Below, piece by piece: positions 16,799 through 25,881 of a DNA stretch of 64,000 nt. The stretch covers positions 372,001-436,000 of the forward strand of contig NZ_BDBK01000017.1 of assembly GCF_001612945.1 (NCBI RefSeq), in the 5' to 3' direction. The position numbers and the translations under genes were made by a program. How positions within the stretch are numbered: the first letter of the stretch is position 1; every line of letters begins with the position of its first letter. The DNA is from Nocardia inohanensis NBRC 100128 (GTDB taxonomy: Bacteria; Actinomycetota; Actinomycetes; Mycobacteriales; Mycobacteriaceae). The notes beneath the pieces were generated by a model. That model was not told the DNA's origin. It did not search any database and saw only the letters and a list, made by a program, of their open reading frames with translations.

Positions 16799-17599
16799 TC
16801 AATAGGTTCGGCTGTATCCGGAGACGGTTTCCGTATTGTCGTCATCGGTCACGGACCCGCCGACGCTCTGTCCGATGCTCGCCAGAATCCCCAGCACGAG
16901 AATCACCCACAGCAGGATTCGCCCACCCTGCGACACCAGCAGTGGCCGGGTGGGGGAGGCGGCGGCATATTGCTGAGGCGCGGCGGCCGTCGGTGCGGGC
17001 CCATCACCGAAGATCTGCTTCAAATAGGTCGGCGTGAGCATGTACCAATAGGATTCGGTGCGCAGCTGAATGCGCAGCACCGCCGCGGTGGCCTCGAACA
17101 AGGCGCCCGGCATACGCCCGGTGATCAGCACGATCAGCCACACCACGAAGCCGATCACCATCCAGCCGGAGGCGAAGAAGCTGGAGAGCACGAGAATCGG
17201 CAGCGCCAGGAAGAAGCGGAACAGCACCGCCATCCGATTCAGCGGCGTCGGAGCCGGAAACCACACGCGCACCGGATAATCCACGCCCGCATCCAGTTTG
17301 AACGGCGGGTAGGCATCCACCAGCAGCATGAGATATCCGGTGACCCGGGCGTTGTAGGCCACGTACTGGCGCAGGAAATCCCCCGCCCATTGCGGCAGTG
17401 CGCCCGTGAACAATGCCCCGAACCATCCGATGATCGCCACCACCGCGGCCGCGATTCCCAACGCCCACAGCACGATCAACTGCGGAATGGCCAGAATCAA
17501 GCGCAGCAGTACGGTCCAGCGCCGTTGCTGCTGTGGCGGAAAAACATCGAGTTCGACGGTGGGTTCCTGAATGGGCTGCCAGCTCGTGGAACTGTCCAT
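16799..17599 (-). CDS. DUF4389 membrane protein
   Basis: 266 residues with roughly five membrane segments. The repeated patterns RRWTVLLRLILAIPQLIVLW and LNRMAVLFRFFLALPILV, each followed by further helices, and the YPVRVWFP and RTESYWYMLTPTYLKQIFGDG stretches are the signature of DUF4389 proteins. No function is established. The C-terminal part is a short, poorly conserved linker with one last hydrophobic helix. Divergent from the low-affinity-iron-permease-like gene across 211 bases. Confidence 0.82.
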   Translation of the reverse strand: MDSSTSWQPIQEPTVELDVFPPQQQRRWTVLLRLILAIPQLIVLWALGIAAAVVAIIGWFGALFTGALPQWAGDFLRQYVAYNARVTGYLMLLVDAYPPFKLDAGVDYPVRVWFPAPTPLNRMAVLFRFFLALPILVLSSFFASGWMVIGFVVWLIVLITGRMPGALFEATAAVLRIQLRTESYWYMLTPTYLKQIFGDGPAPTAAAPQQYAAASPTRPLLVSQGGRILLWVILVLGILASIGQSVGGSVTDDDNTETVSGYSRTY

Positions 17600-17810
17600 G
17601 ACGACACACTCGCCTTCTGGTCCGGAATGACAGGTGACGCTTCAGGCGCCAGCGTCGCATACCGGCGCGCTATACCATGTCCGTTTCGGGCGTGTCTTGG
17701 AAGAAAGACAACGATTGGAACACGCCCCCGTTTGCGATTCGATTGCCGTGGCATCTCTTTCGAGTACAGCAGCCGGGCCGATTCCGCCGGCTGGTGTCGG
17801 AAGGACCGCG

Positions 17811-18179
17811 ATGTGGCAGGCACAGCAATACCTCAGCGCACTACCCGATACGGCAACGCGCATCGCTGGATCACGCTGGGCCGCACTCGTCGTCACCGGC
17901 ATGGTCGCGGCGGCGGTGGTCGCCGGATCCGTCACCGGCTTCCCGCCGTGGTGGCAACTCACCGTCTACGGCTCGGCCGCCCTGATCAGCGTGCTGATGC
18001 TGTTCCTGCTCCAGCACACCGCCAATCGCAGCAATAATGCCGTGCTGGCCAAACTCGATGAACTGCTGCGCGCCACCACCGGTGCCCGCGAAGAGTTCAT
18101 CCAATTGGAGGACCGGCAGCTGCACGAGCAGGAGAGGCTGCACGACCACCTGATGAATCCGCCCACCGAGCTTCGATGA
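17811..18179 (+). CDS. Low-affinity iron permease family protein
   Basis: 122 residues from the ATG at 17811, preceded by GGAAGGA. Two transmembrane helices (about 22-45 and 50-73) are followed by LLQHTANRSNNAVLAKLDELLRATT, the conserved post-membrane motif of PF04120 proteins; the C-terminal tail is a charged coiled-coil-like helix. The family name comes from yeast Fet4, but the short bacterial members have not clearly been shown to move iron. Upstream frames lack coding character. Confidence 0.75.
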   Translation: MWQAQQYLSALPDTATRIAGSRWAALVVTGMVAAAVVAGSVTGFPPWWQLTVYGSAALISVLMLFLLQHTANRSNNAVLAKLDELLRATTGAREEFIQLEDRQLHEQERLHDHLMNPPTELR

Positions 18180-18218
18180 CGGGTGGCGTCCTCACCGTGC
18201 CCCATATCCAGGAGCCGA

Positions 18219-19010
18219 TCAGGATTTGCGGGCTACCCCGCAATAGCACGAGACCTTGGCGTCGAAGGCGGGGGTGAACTCGGCGGTGTCCCCGGTGCGC
18301 CAACGGTGTGGCGGGACGATGCCGGGCTCGACCAGGTCCAGGCCGTCGAACCAGCCGACCACTTCGTCGCGGGTGCGGACCTGGGCGGGCAGGTTGCGGA
18401 CGCGATAGACCTCTTGGGCGCGCAGCACGCACTCCGGCGCGAAATCGGCTGTGATGGTGCAGATTGCGAGGTAGGAGCCGGGGGCGAGCGCATCCAGAAA
18501 GGTCGACAGGATGTCGGGGACGCTGGCCTCGACGAAGTGCAGCAGCGCGATCATGCTCAAGCCGACGGGCTGGCTCAGGTCGAGGAACTCGGAGAGTTCC
18601 GGCGGCTTCAGAATCGAATTCGGTTCTGTGACATCGCCGTAGATGTAGGTGGTCGCGCCGAGGGCGGTGCCCGCCATCAGCGCGCGGGCATGCGCCAGCA
18701 CCACCGGATCGTTGTCGACGTAGACCACGCGCGCGTCCGGAGCGACCTGCTGGGCGACCTGGTGCAGGTTGGGCTCGGCCGGAATGCCGGTGCCGATGTC
18801 GAGGAACTGCCGGACCCCGGCCTCGGCCAGGAACCGGGTGCTGCGCTGCATGAACTGCCGATTGACCCGCGCGGCGACCCGAATATCGGGCCATACCTTC
18901 AGGATTTCCTCCGCGGCCTGTAGATCGGCCTCGTAATTGTCCTTGCCGCCGAGGAAGTAGTCGTACACGCGAGAGGTGTGGGGCTGACTCGCCGTGAGAT
19001 CCGTGTCCAT
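18219..19010 (-). CDS. SAM-dependent methyltransferase, PF04672 (DUF574) type
   Basis: 263 residues from the ATG at 19010; a long in-frame extension upstream overlaps the divergent amidohydrolase and is rejected. The N-terminal SRVYDYFLGGKDNYEAD and RVNRQFMQR motifs, the SAM site FLDIGTGIPAEPNLH, and VVYVDNDPVVLAHARAL are diagnostic for this actinobacteria-rich family. Such proteins are often next to regulators in Streptomyces and Nocardia; physiological substrates are not known. Confidence 0.9.
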   Translation of the reverse strand: MDTDLTASQPHTSRVYDYFLGGKDNYEADLQAAEEILKVWPDIRVAARVNRQFMQRSTRFLAEAGVRQFLDIGTGIPAEPNLHQVAQQVAPDARVVYVDNDPVVLAHARALMAGTALGATTYIYGDVTEPNSILKPPELSEFLDLSQPVGLSMIALLHFVEASVPDILSTFLDALAPGSYLAICTITADFAPECVLRAQEVYRVRNLPAQVRTRDEVVGWFDGLDLVEPGIVPPHRWRTGDTAEFTPAFDAKVSCYCGVARKS

Positions 19011-19220
19011 CCCATCACCGCTTCGATCGCCTGAAGAGCACATGAGTATTGGCACAGGGTAGTCCTGCGCCCTCGGGTACCGGGAGGTTTCGTAGAGAGT
19101 GGTACATGCCGAAGGCTCGGCGCCGGTGGTTCGTGGTCGATTCGGCCGTTGTGTCGATTTTCCTCCGGGAGAAACCGGGAAAGCGTCCTGTTCCGCGCGG
19201 CGCGGGGGATCATTGGCAGG

Positions 19221-20471
19221 GTGCCGCCGATCAACAGTCGCGTCGCCCCCGTCACCGCCGATCTCGCGGAGCTGTACCGAGACCTGCATGCCCATCCGGA
19301 ACTCTCCTTCGCCGAGCATCGCACCGCGGCGCTGGTGGCCCGGCACGCGAAGGCGCTGGGCTACGAGGTCACCGAGGGGGTCGGCAGGACCGGTGTGGTG
19401 GCCCGGCTGGCGAACGGGCCCGGTCCGTTGATCCTGCTGCGCGCGGATATGGACGCGCTGCCGGTCCGCGAACAGACCGGCCTGCCGTACGCCTCGGTCG
19501 CCACCGATCCGGAGAGCGGGCAGCCGCTCATGCACGCCTGCGGACACGATATGCACACGGCCTGCCTGCTCGGCACGCTCGAGCGGCTCGCGGCGGTCCG
19601 GGATCGATGGTCCGGAACGGTACTGGGTGTGTTCCAGCCCGCCGAGGAGATCGGCGCCGGCGCGCAGGCCATGGTCGACGACGGCTTGTTCGAGCGGTTC
19701 GGAAAGCCGGAAGTCGTACTGGCACAGCATGTCCTGCCGATCGCCGTGGGCACCGTGGCGACCCGCGCGGGCGCGATCCTCGCGGCGAACGACAGTCTGC
19801 TGATCACCCTGCACGGCCGCGGCGGGCACGGTTCGCGCCCCGAGACCACGGTCGATCCGATCGTGCTGGCCGCGGCCACCGTGCTGCGTTTGCAGACCAT
19901 CGTGTCTCGTGAGATCGCCAGCACGGAGCAGGCGGTCGTCACGGTGGGCACCCTGCACGCGGGCACGAAGGAGAACATCATCGCCGATGAGGCGCAGCTC
20001 GGTGTCAGCGTCCGCACGTACTCGACCGACGTGCGAGTCCGGGTGCTCGCGGCGGTGCGGCGGATCGTGCGCGCGGAGGCGGAGGCCGCGGGTGCGGACC
20101 GGGCGCCGACGATCGAAGAGCTGACCCGGCTACCCATCACCGTGAACGATGCTGTCGCACTGGGCAAGACCCGCGCCGCGCTGTGCGCCGCGCTCGGCTC
20201 CGAGCGGGTGCTGGAGATGGGCGCGTTCCCCGCCAGCGAGGATGTCGGGGTGCTGGCCGAGGCCGCGGGCGCACCGCTGTCGTTCTGGTTCTTCGGCGGT
20301 GCGGATCCCGCGAAAGTCGCGGCGGCACAACGGCGGGGCACCGTCGAGGCCGATATCCCGATGAACCACTCGCCGCACTTCGCGCCGCTCGCCGAACCGG
20401 CTCTCAGCTGCGGTGTCACGGCTTTCACCGCGGCCGCCATGGCCTGGCTCGACGCCGATGCGTCGAGGTGA
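19221..20471 (+). CDS. M20-family amidohydrolase (hippurate hydrolase-like)
   Basis: 416 residues from a GTG at 19221; the region before it is poorly conserved-looking. Zinc-site motifs are in order: LRADMDALP, HACGHDMHTA and FQPAEEIGAGA, then the dimerisation-domain motif GRGGHGSRPE and the late metal histidine in NHSPHFAP. This is the layout of hippurate/N-acyl-amino-acid and IAA-amino-acid amidohydrolases. Cytosolic. It is followed about 250 bases later by the GNAT-E1/KAS III operon, which might make an N-acylated product; that link is speculative. Confidence 0.9.
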   Translation: MPPINSRVAPVTADLAELYRDLHAHPELSFAEHRTAALVARHAKALGYEVTEGVGRTGVVARLANGPGPLILLRADMDALPVREQTGLPYASVATDPESGQPLMHACGHDMHTACLLGTLERLAAVRDRWSGTVLGVFQPAEEIGAGAQAMVDDGLFERFGKPEVVLAQHVLPIAVGTVATRAGAILAANDSLLITLHGRGGHGSRPETTVDPIVLAAATVLRLQTIVSREIASTEQAVVTVGTLHAGTKENIIADEAQLGVSVRTYSTDVRVRVLAAVRRIVRAEAEAAGADRAPTIEELTRLPITVNDAVALGKTRAALCAALGSERVLEMGAFPASEDVGVLAEAAGAPLSFWFFGGADPAKVAAAQRRGTVEADIPMNHSPHFAPLAEPALSCGVTAFTAAAMAWLDADASR

Positions 20472-20719
20472 CCGAACCAGCCGTATTCGGCCAATTCAAT
20501 CGAATTTGGGATAGCTAATCCTCCGCAATCAGACTCGGCGGTGGGCGCTCCGGGCGAATCTGGGACGTAATTGCCGGTCTTCGGCCTGGTTTCGGCGGAT
20601 TCACGCCACGCCGCAGGGTTTCCGCAATCGACCCGCGACTCCTCAGTTGGCTAATATCTAGCAATCGACCTCGTGGTCACTCACACTCAGTGAACGAACC
20701 TCCGGAAAGGATCCTTGCC

Positions 20720-22615
20720 TTGTCGGCAACTGGCGGATCTCGCATGTCTATCGCACGACGTGATATCCGTAACCTCGAACATGATGTGCGCTGGCATGTT
20801 TCAGCGTTCCGGATACCGCCGCGCGGTACCGGTTACTCGGACGAGGTGAGCCGGTTACGGGAACTGCGCGCCCGGATCCTCTACGACCGCGGCCGGCGAC
20901 CGGAGTTCCGCGACGCGCGCGGCGCACACGTCGACGACCAGGAATTGGATTACGGTGCTTGGCATTTCATTGCCCGCCGGCATCCCGCAGGCCCCGTGCT
21001 GGGCTACATCCGGCTGTCGACTCCGGAGACGGGTGAACTGTTCCAGTCACGCGCGCACCTGGGCGAGGAGCGATACCGGCAGTTGCTCGCCGCCGAGGGG
21101 GCCGGGATCGCCGACACCTACGAACACAGCCGGCTGGTGGTCGAGCATCGGGCGCGCAAACTCGGACTGGGCGTGTATCTGAACGCGCTCGCGGTCGGCG
21201 CGGCGCACCACCTCGGAGCCAAGCTCATGATCGGAACCTCCGGCACCAAGGACGGCCAAGACCGGTTCCACGGGCGCTTCGGATTCCATCCGGTCCCCGG
21301 AACTCGTTGCTACGTCGAGCGATACACCGAGGACGTGGTGATCCTGCTGCACCGCACCGCCGAAGGGGCGGGCGAATACACCGAACTCGTGGCCACCCTG
21401 CGCGACCGCTTCCCCGCGCTGGCGCAGGGCGATCCCGCCTCCCTGCTGTCCGCGGTACCCGAGAATCCGCCCGCGCCCGCGGCTCTCACCACGGCCGGTA
21501 TTCCCGATCGCGAAGCGTGGCAGCCGGTGCTGCTCGAGCCCGTACACGCCGCCGACTACGCGGCACTGACCGCGCTGCTCGAATCGGATCAGGTCACCGA
21601 GGTGCACGACACCATCGACACCCAGCTGGCCGAGCTGATCGGTTGCCGTGAACCGCAACTGCGCCACACCGGTGCGGAACTCGAGCGAAAGATAGAAGAG
21701 CAGCTGGCCGGTGTAGAGCCGTGGGCCTACGGCAGCTGGTTCTGGTATCCCTGGTCCGGCCGCCTGGTTCATGTGCTGCCGCGCGAGGAGTTCCGGCTCG
21801 TCCGCGCCGACCGCAATCGCGGGAAAATCCAACGCCCGCAACAACGCTCGCTGCGTGAGCACCGCATCGGCATCATCGGCCTCTCGGTCGGCAACAGCGC
21901 CGCCGTCACCCTGGCGCTGGAGGGCGTGGGCGGTGCGTTCCGCCTCGCCGACTTCGACGAATTGAGCCTGTCGAACATGAACCGGCTGCGAGCGGGCGTG
22001 CACGAGGTGGGCCTGGGCAAGGCGGTGTTGTGCGCGCGCCAGATGTACGAGATCGACCCCTACCTGGACATCGAGATCATCCCGGCCGGGCTCACCGACG
22101 AGACCATGACCGAGTTCTTCCAGGGCGACGACACCCCGATCGATCTGCTGGTCGAAGAGTGCGACACCCCTTACGTCAAGGTCGCCGCCCGCGAATACGC
22201 ACGCGCGCTGGGCATTCCGGTCATCATGGACTGCAACGATCGCGGCATGCTCGACATCGAGCGCTTCGACCTCGAACCCGATCGGCCCCTGTTGCACGGC
22301 CGCATCGGTGACCTGCGCGCCGATGACTTGCGCGAGCTCACCGCCCAAGCGAAAGCCGACCTCATCCTCGCGATGGTCGACGCCGACCGCATCAGCCCCG
22401 AACTCGCCGCCTCCTTCGGTGAAATCGGCCGAACCTTGAGCAGCTGGCCGCAACTCGCCTCCGACGTAGCGCTCGGCGGGGCGCTCGTCACCGCCGCCGC
22501 CCGCCGCATCCTGCTCGGCGCCCCCTGCGACTCCGGCCGCTTCTACGTCGACCTCGACCTCCTGATCAGCCCCGAACACAACACCGCCACCACCTCCGAC
22601 GAGGTCCGCGCATGA
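20720..22615 (+). CDS. GNAT acyltransferase-E1 (ThiF/MoeB-like) fusion protein
   Basis: 631 residues from a TTG at 20720, preferred because AAAGGA sits 8 bases upstream; GTG 20690 and ATG 20744 are alternatives. Residues about 40-215 are a GNAT-like domain resembling N-acyl-amino-acid/acyl-homoserine-lactone synthases (ARILYDRG, LGYIRLSTP, EHSRLVVEHRARKLGLGVYLN, GRFGFHPVPGT). Residues about 375-620 are an E1-type adenylylation domain (GIIGLSVGNSAA, then ADFDELSLSNMNRLRAG) like the E1 part of the mycobacterial Rv1355c/MoeY family, but I see no nitroreductase domain. The last four bases overlap the KAS III start (ATGA), so the two are coupled. Confidence 0.82.
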   Translation: MSATGGSRMSIARRDIRNLEHDVRWHVSAFRIPPRGTGYSDEVSRLRELRARILYDRGRRPEFRDARGAHVDDQELDYGAWHFIARRHPAGPVLGYIRLSTPETGELFQSRAHLGEERYRQLLAAEGAGIADTYEHSRLVVEHRARKLGLGVYLNALAVGAAHHLGAKLMIGTSGTKDGQDRFHGRFGFHPVPGTRCYVERYTEDVVILLHRTAEGAGEYTELVATLRDRFPALAQGDPASLLSAVPENPPAPAALTTAGIPDREAWQPVLLEPVHAADYAALTALLESDQVTEVHDTIDTQLAELIGCREPQLRHTGAELERKIEEQLAGVEPWAYGSWFWYPWSGRLVHVLPREEFRLVRADRNRGKIQRPQQRSLREHRIGIIGLSVGNSAAVTLALEGVGGAFRLADFDELSLSNMNRLRAGVHEVGLGKAVLCARQMYEIDPYLDIEIIPAGLTDETMTEFFQGDDTPIDLLVEECDTPYVKVAAREYARALGIPVIMDCNDRGMLDIERFDLEPDRPLLHGRIGDLRADDLRELTAQAKADLILAMVDADRISPELAASFGEIGRTLSSWPQLASDVALGGALVTAAARRILLGAPCDSGRFYVDLDLLISPEHNTATTSDEVRA

Positions 22616-23655
22616 GCCCCACCTGCGCGGCGATCGAGCAGCCGCATCCCGCATCTCTCCGGTCGACGCTCGCCCGCCCGCTGCCGGTAACGGTCTCGGG
22701 CTCGAGCATCCACCTGCCCGCCACCATCGTCACCAATGCCGAACTCACCGAAACACTGGACACCTCGGCCGAGTGGATCGTCAGCCGCACCGGCATCCGC
22801 GAACGCCGCCGCCTCGCACCGGATTTGGCGGTCTCGGACATGTGCGCCGCGGTAGCCCCCTCGGCACTCGCCGACGCCGGAATCGCCCCCGCCGAACTCG
22901 ACGCCGTCATCGTCGCGACCTACACCTACGACCAACCCCTCCCCTCCACCGCGCTGATGGTCAAGGAACGCATCGGCGCCGACCGCGCCCTTCCGATCGA
23001 CATCACCCAGGCCGCCTGCGCGAACGCCCTGCAAGCGATCCTGCTCGCCGCCCACCTGCTGAAGGTCTCAGCCCGCGCCGTGCTGGTCATCGCGGCCGAC
23101 TGCGCCTCCCGCATCACCGACCCCCGCAATCGGACCACCGGCGTCTTCTTCGGCGACGCCGCAGCCGCCATCGTCCTGACCCGCACCGAAACCCCTGGCG
23201 CCGGAATGCTGTCCTGGGACTTCGGATCCCAACTGTCACACAGCGTGGAGGTCAGAGCAGGCGGCTCCCGGATGCCGACCACCGATCTGACCGTCGCCGC
23301 CCGCGAGCACTACCTCCGTATGGACGGCCGAGCGGTCTGGGAAACAGCCACAACCCAACTGCCGCACAGCATCCGCACCGCCGCCGCCCACGCCGGCCTG
23401 ACCGTCACCGACATCGACCACTTCTTCCTCCACCAGGCCAACCTGAACATCCTCACGGCCGCCATGACCGAACTCGACGTCCCGATGCACCGTGCACCCA
23501 TCACCCTCGACAAACTCGGCAACACCGGTTCCGCCGGCGTCCTCACCGCCCTTCACCAAGCCCGCACCGAACACCGCCTCCACCCCGGCGACACCTTCCT
23601 CCTCTCCGCCATCGGAGCCGGATTCCAATGGGGGACACTCTGTTTCCGTCACTGA
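22612..23655 (+). CDS. 3-oxoacyl-ACP synthase III-like (KAS III) enzyme
   Basis: 347 residues. The thiolase-fold triad is present: Cys in TQAACANALQA, His in LHQANLNIL, Asn in LGNTGSAG. The N-terminal SAEWIVSRTGIRERR is the KAS III CoA-binding arginine motif. Housekeeping FabH normally sits with other fatty-acid genes; here it is coupled to a GNAT-E1 fusion with no acyl carrier protein nearby, so a role in building or transferring an acyl chain for a specialised metabolite is more likely. Cytosolic. Confidence 0.9.
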   Translation: MSPTCAAIEQPHPASLRSTLARPLPVTVSGSSIHLPATIVTNAELTETLDTSAEWIVSRTGIRERRRLAPDLAVSDMCAAVAPSALADAGIAPAELDAVIVATYTYDQPLPSTALMVKERIGADRALPIDITQAACANALQAILLAAHLLKVSARAVLVIAADCASRITDPRNRTTGVFFGDAAAAIVLTRTETPGAGMLSWDFGSQLSHSVEVRAGGSRMPTTDLTVAAREHYLRMDGRAVWETATTQLPHSIRTAAAHAGLTVTDIDHFFLHQANLNILTAAMTELDVPMHRAPITLDKLGNTGSAGVLTALHQARTEHRLHPGDTFLLSAIGAGFQWGTLCFRH

Positions 23656-23664
23656 TTGGATCAG

Positions 23665-23696
23665 CGCCTGGTCGCGTGCCTATGCGGGACCAGGCG
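23665..23696. terminator. Hairpin between convergent genes
   Basis: A 9-bp perfect stem (CGCCTGGTC and its complement) around a 14-base loop sits between the KAS III gene and the convergent DUF3159 gene, so it may end both transcripts. There is no U-tract, which is usual in this group. Confidence 0.55.
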
Positions 23697-23716
23697 TCCA
23701 GGAAGGAAACGAGGGG

Positions 23717-24355
23717 TTATGTGGTGCGGCGGACCCACACCCAGGTGCCTGCGATGGCGGCGACCAGCATGGGTTTGTTGAGGACGAGTGCGAGGGTTCC
23801 GAGTAGGACCACGTTGTTGGCGAGGTAGACCGGGCCCATGATCAGGATGTGGGCCAGGCAGAAGATCATCCAGGCTGCGGTTACTCGGCGGTGCAGGCGA
23901 ATTCGGGACGCCGGGGCCGGGTGGGTGGCGGGTTCGGCGCGGGTTCGGCGGCAGATGGGGAGGGTGAGGGGTGTGGGCGTGAACAAGCTGGCGCCGAAGA
24001 CGAGTGTCAGGACCGTGTACAGGATCAGTGGCGGTAGGAAGAAGTCGCGGCCTTCTCCGGTGGTCGCGGCCATGGCGGAGAACACCAGCACCAGGACGGT
24101 CGAGGCGGCGACCACTTTCGGGCGGTCGCCGTGGCGCAGGCGCAGGCCCGCGACGGTCAGCGCGGCCAGGATCGCGACGAGGATGCCGGTGAGAACGCCG
24201 TGCAGTTGGTAGCCGGCGATATAGCCGAGAACGGGTGCGGCGCCGTCGATCAGGTGGCGGGCGCCGCCCATATCGCGTAACTGGGCGCGCAGTTCGGCCG
24301 CGCCGGAAGATGTCCGGCGGGGTGGATCGTTCTCGGATGTGAGCGGATTGTTCAC
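23717..24355 (-). CDS. DUF3159 membrane protein
   Basis: 212 residues, GTG start at 24355. Five or six transmembrane segments; the N-terminal GGARHLIDGAAPVLGYIAGYQLHG block, LRHGDRPKVV, and the closing AWMIFCLAHILIMGPVYL helix are the DUF3159 pattern of Actinobacteria. No function known. It lies 36 bases after the sulfatase stop on the same strand and may be the tail of that operon. Confidence 0.85.
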   Translation of the reverse strand: MNNPLTSENDPPRRTSSGAAELRAQLRDMGGARHLIDGAAPVLGYIAGYQLHGVLTGILVAILAALTVAGLRLRHGDRPKVVAASTVLVLVFSAMAATTGEGRDFFLPPLILYTVLTLVFGASLFTPTPLTLPICRRTRAEPATHPAPASRIRLHRRVTAAWMIFCLAHILIMGPVYLANNVVLLGTLALVLNKPMLVAAIAGTWVWVRRTT

Positions 24356-24391
24356 GGGGTCAGCGCCTTCGGTGAGCCGGATGGGGTGGAG

Positions 24392-25843
24392 TCAGTCGAC
24401 GGCCGGCGGCGGCGTTTCGCCGGGGGTGCCGACCGTGGCGGCCGTGGCCGGGCCTCCGAAGCGTTCGACCAGTGCGGACTGGTCGGCTTTGGCTCGCTTG
24501 TCGACCGACTCGGCGGTATCGGGAGTCAGCACGGCGGCCAATTCGGCGGTGAGGTCGGCGACCACCGCCGTGTAGCCGGGGTCGGCCGCCAAATCCGTCC
24601 GCTGATCGGGATCTGTTGCCAGGTCGTACAACTCGGGCTCGAACCCGACGTAGTGATGCAGGACGAAACGGCCTTTGCGGACCAGATATGCCGCGCTCGG
24701 CGCACCCATGGCGTGGTATTCGCTGAAAACCACGCGCTCGGTGTCGGCATCCGCGGCCGCCAGTTCCAGCAGCGATCGTCCCGGCCGCTGTGGGCTCGCG
24801 GTCGATTCGACCCCGGCCGCATCGAGGATGGTCGGGTACAGGTCCACCAGGCTCGCGGGAGTCTCGCATACTGAGCCCGCCGCGATTCCCGGACCGGCCA
24901 CGATGAGCGGCACACCGGCCGATTCGGTGTACATCAACGATTTACCCCACAGCCCGCGGCTGCCCACCATGTCGCCGTGGTCGCTGGTGTACACCACCAG
25001 CGTGTTCTCGGCCTGTCCGCTGGCCTCGAGGGCGTCCAGAATGCGACCGAGATTGTGGTCCAGGTAGCTGACCAGCCCGTAATACGCCGCCGCCGCGCGC
25101 CGCCGCTCCTGTTCGGTGTTGGAGTCGTCGAGTCCGGGCAGCACATCGGCGAAGGTTTGCACCCAGGGATGGCGAGCGTGACCGTGCTCGGGGCGCATCG
25201 TCGGTACCGGCATCCGGTCGGGGTCGTACATCTCGAAGAATCGCGGCGGCGCGAGGTAGGGGAAGTGCGGGGCCAGCAATCCGGCATAGAGCACCCAGGG
25301 CTCACTCCGGTTGGCCGGATCGGTCAGCCAGGCACAGGTGCGGTCGGTGACCGCGGCGTCGTAGCGGGTGTAGTCGGAGTCGGCGCCGCCGGAGATACTG
25401 ACCATCAGCGGCGCGTTGTCCCGCCGCGGCAGCGGATCACGCACCGAACCCCACACCTGGCCGATGCCATCCTTGAGATGCATCGGCAACTGCTGCCGGT
25501 CGAAGCCGGTCGGATCGGAAGCGTTGCGGTAGTGCAGCTTTCCGATCGATTCCACCCGGCGCCCCGCCCGCTGCAATTCGTGACCCCAGCTCGGCACCGC
25601 GCCGTCGTACCCCATGGCGTTGTCCCAGTACCCCGTCTGATGGGGATACAGGCCGGTGGCGACCGAGGCGCGGGAAGGCACGCAGATGGGGCTGGCGCAG
25701 TAGGCGGCGTCGAAGCGGGTCCCGCGCGCGGCGAGAGCATCCATGTTCGGGGTGTGCACGAGCGAATTCCCGGCGGCACCAAGGATTTTGGGATTGTGCT
25801 GATCGGACATGACGATCAGCACGTTCATCGGCTGTTCGGACAC
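24392..25843 (-). CDS. Type I sulfatase (arylsulfatase/choline-sulfatase-like)
   Basis: 483 residues with a GTG start at 25843 and AAGGGA upstream. The formylglycine site is C54 in CVPSR (ASPICVPSRAS), the canonical C-x-P-S-R. Metal ligands are in MSDQHNP at residues 12-18 and in VYTSDHGDMVGSRG in the middle. No signal peptide, so it acts in the cytosol. The gene directly upstream encodes the enzyme that oxidises this cysteine, so the two are a matched pair. The SDQHNP start and SYLDHNLGRIL motif resemble choline-sulfatase relatives; the substrate is not determined. Confidence 0.93.
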   Translation of the reverse strand: MSEQPMNVLIVMSDQHNPKILGAAGNSLVHTPNMDALAARGTRFDAAYCASPICVPSRASVATGLYPHQTGYWDNAMGYDGAVPSWGHELQRAGRRVESIGKLHYRNASDPTGFDRQQLPMHLKDGIGQVWGSVRDPLPRRDNAPLMVSISGGADSDYTRYDAAVTDRTCAWLTDPANRSEPWVLYAGLLAPHFPYLAPPRFFEMYDPDRMPVPTMRPEHGHARHPWVQTFADVLPGLDDSNTEQERRRAAAAYYGLVSYLDHNLGRILDALEASGQAENTLVVYTSDHGDMVGSRGLWGKSLMYTESAGVPLIVAGPGIAAGSVCETPASLVDLYPTILDAAGVESTASPQRPGRSLLELAAADADTERVVFSEYHAMGAPSAAYLVRKGRFVLHHYVGFEPELYDLATDPDQRTDLAADPGYTAVVADLTAELAAVLTPDTAESVDKRAKADQSALVERFGGPATAATVGTPGETPPPAVD

Positions 25844-25881
25844 GGGGTGAGGTCCCTTCGGAGTGTTTCGGGTGGTATCGG

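Noticed and set aside
19011..19958. N-terminal extension of the methyltransferase into the amidohydrolase region
   Set aside because: No family similarity before the ATG at 19010, and it would overlap a well-supported gene on the other strand.
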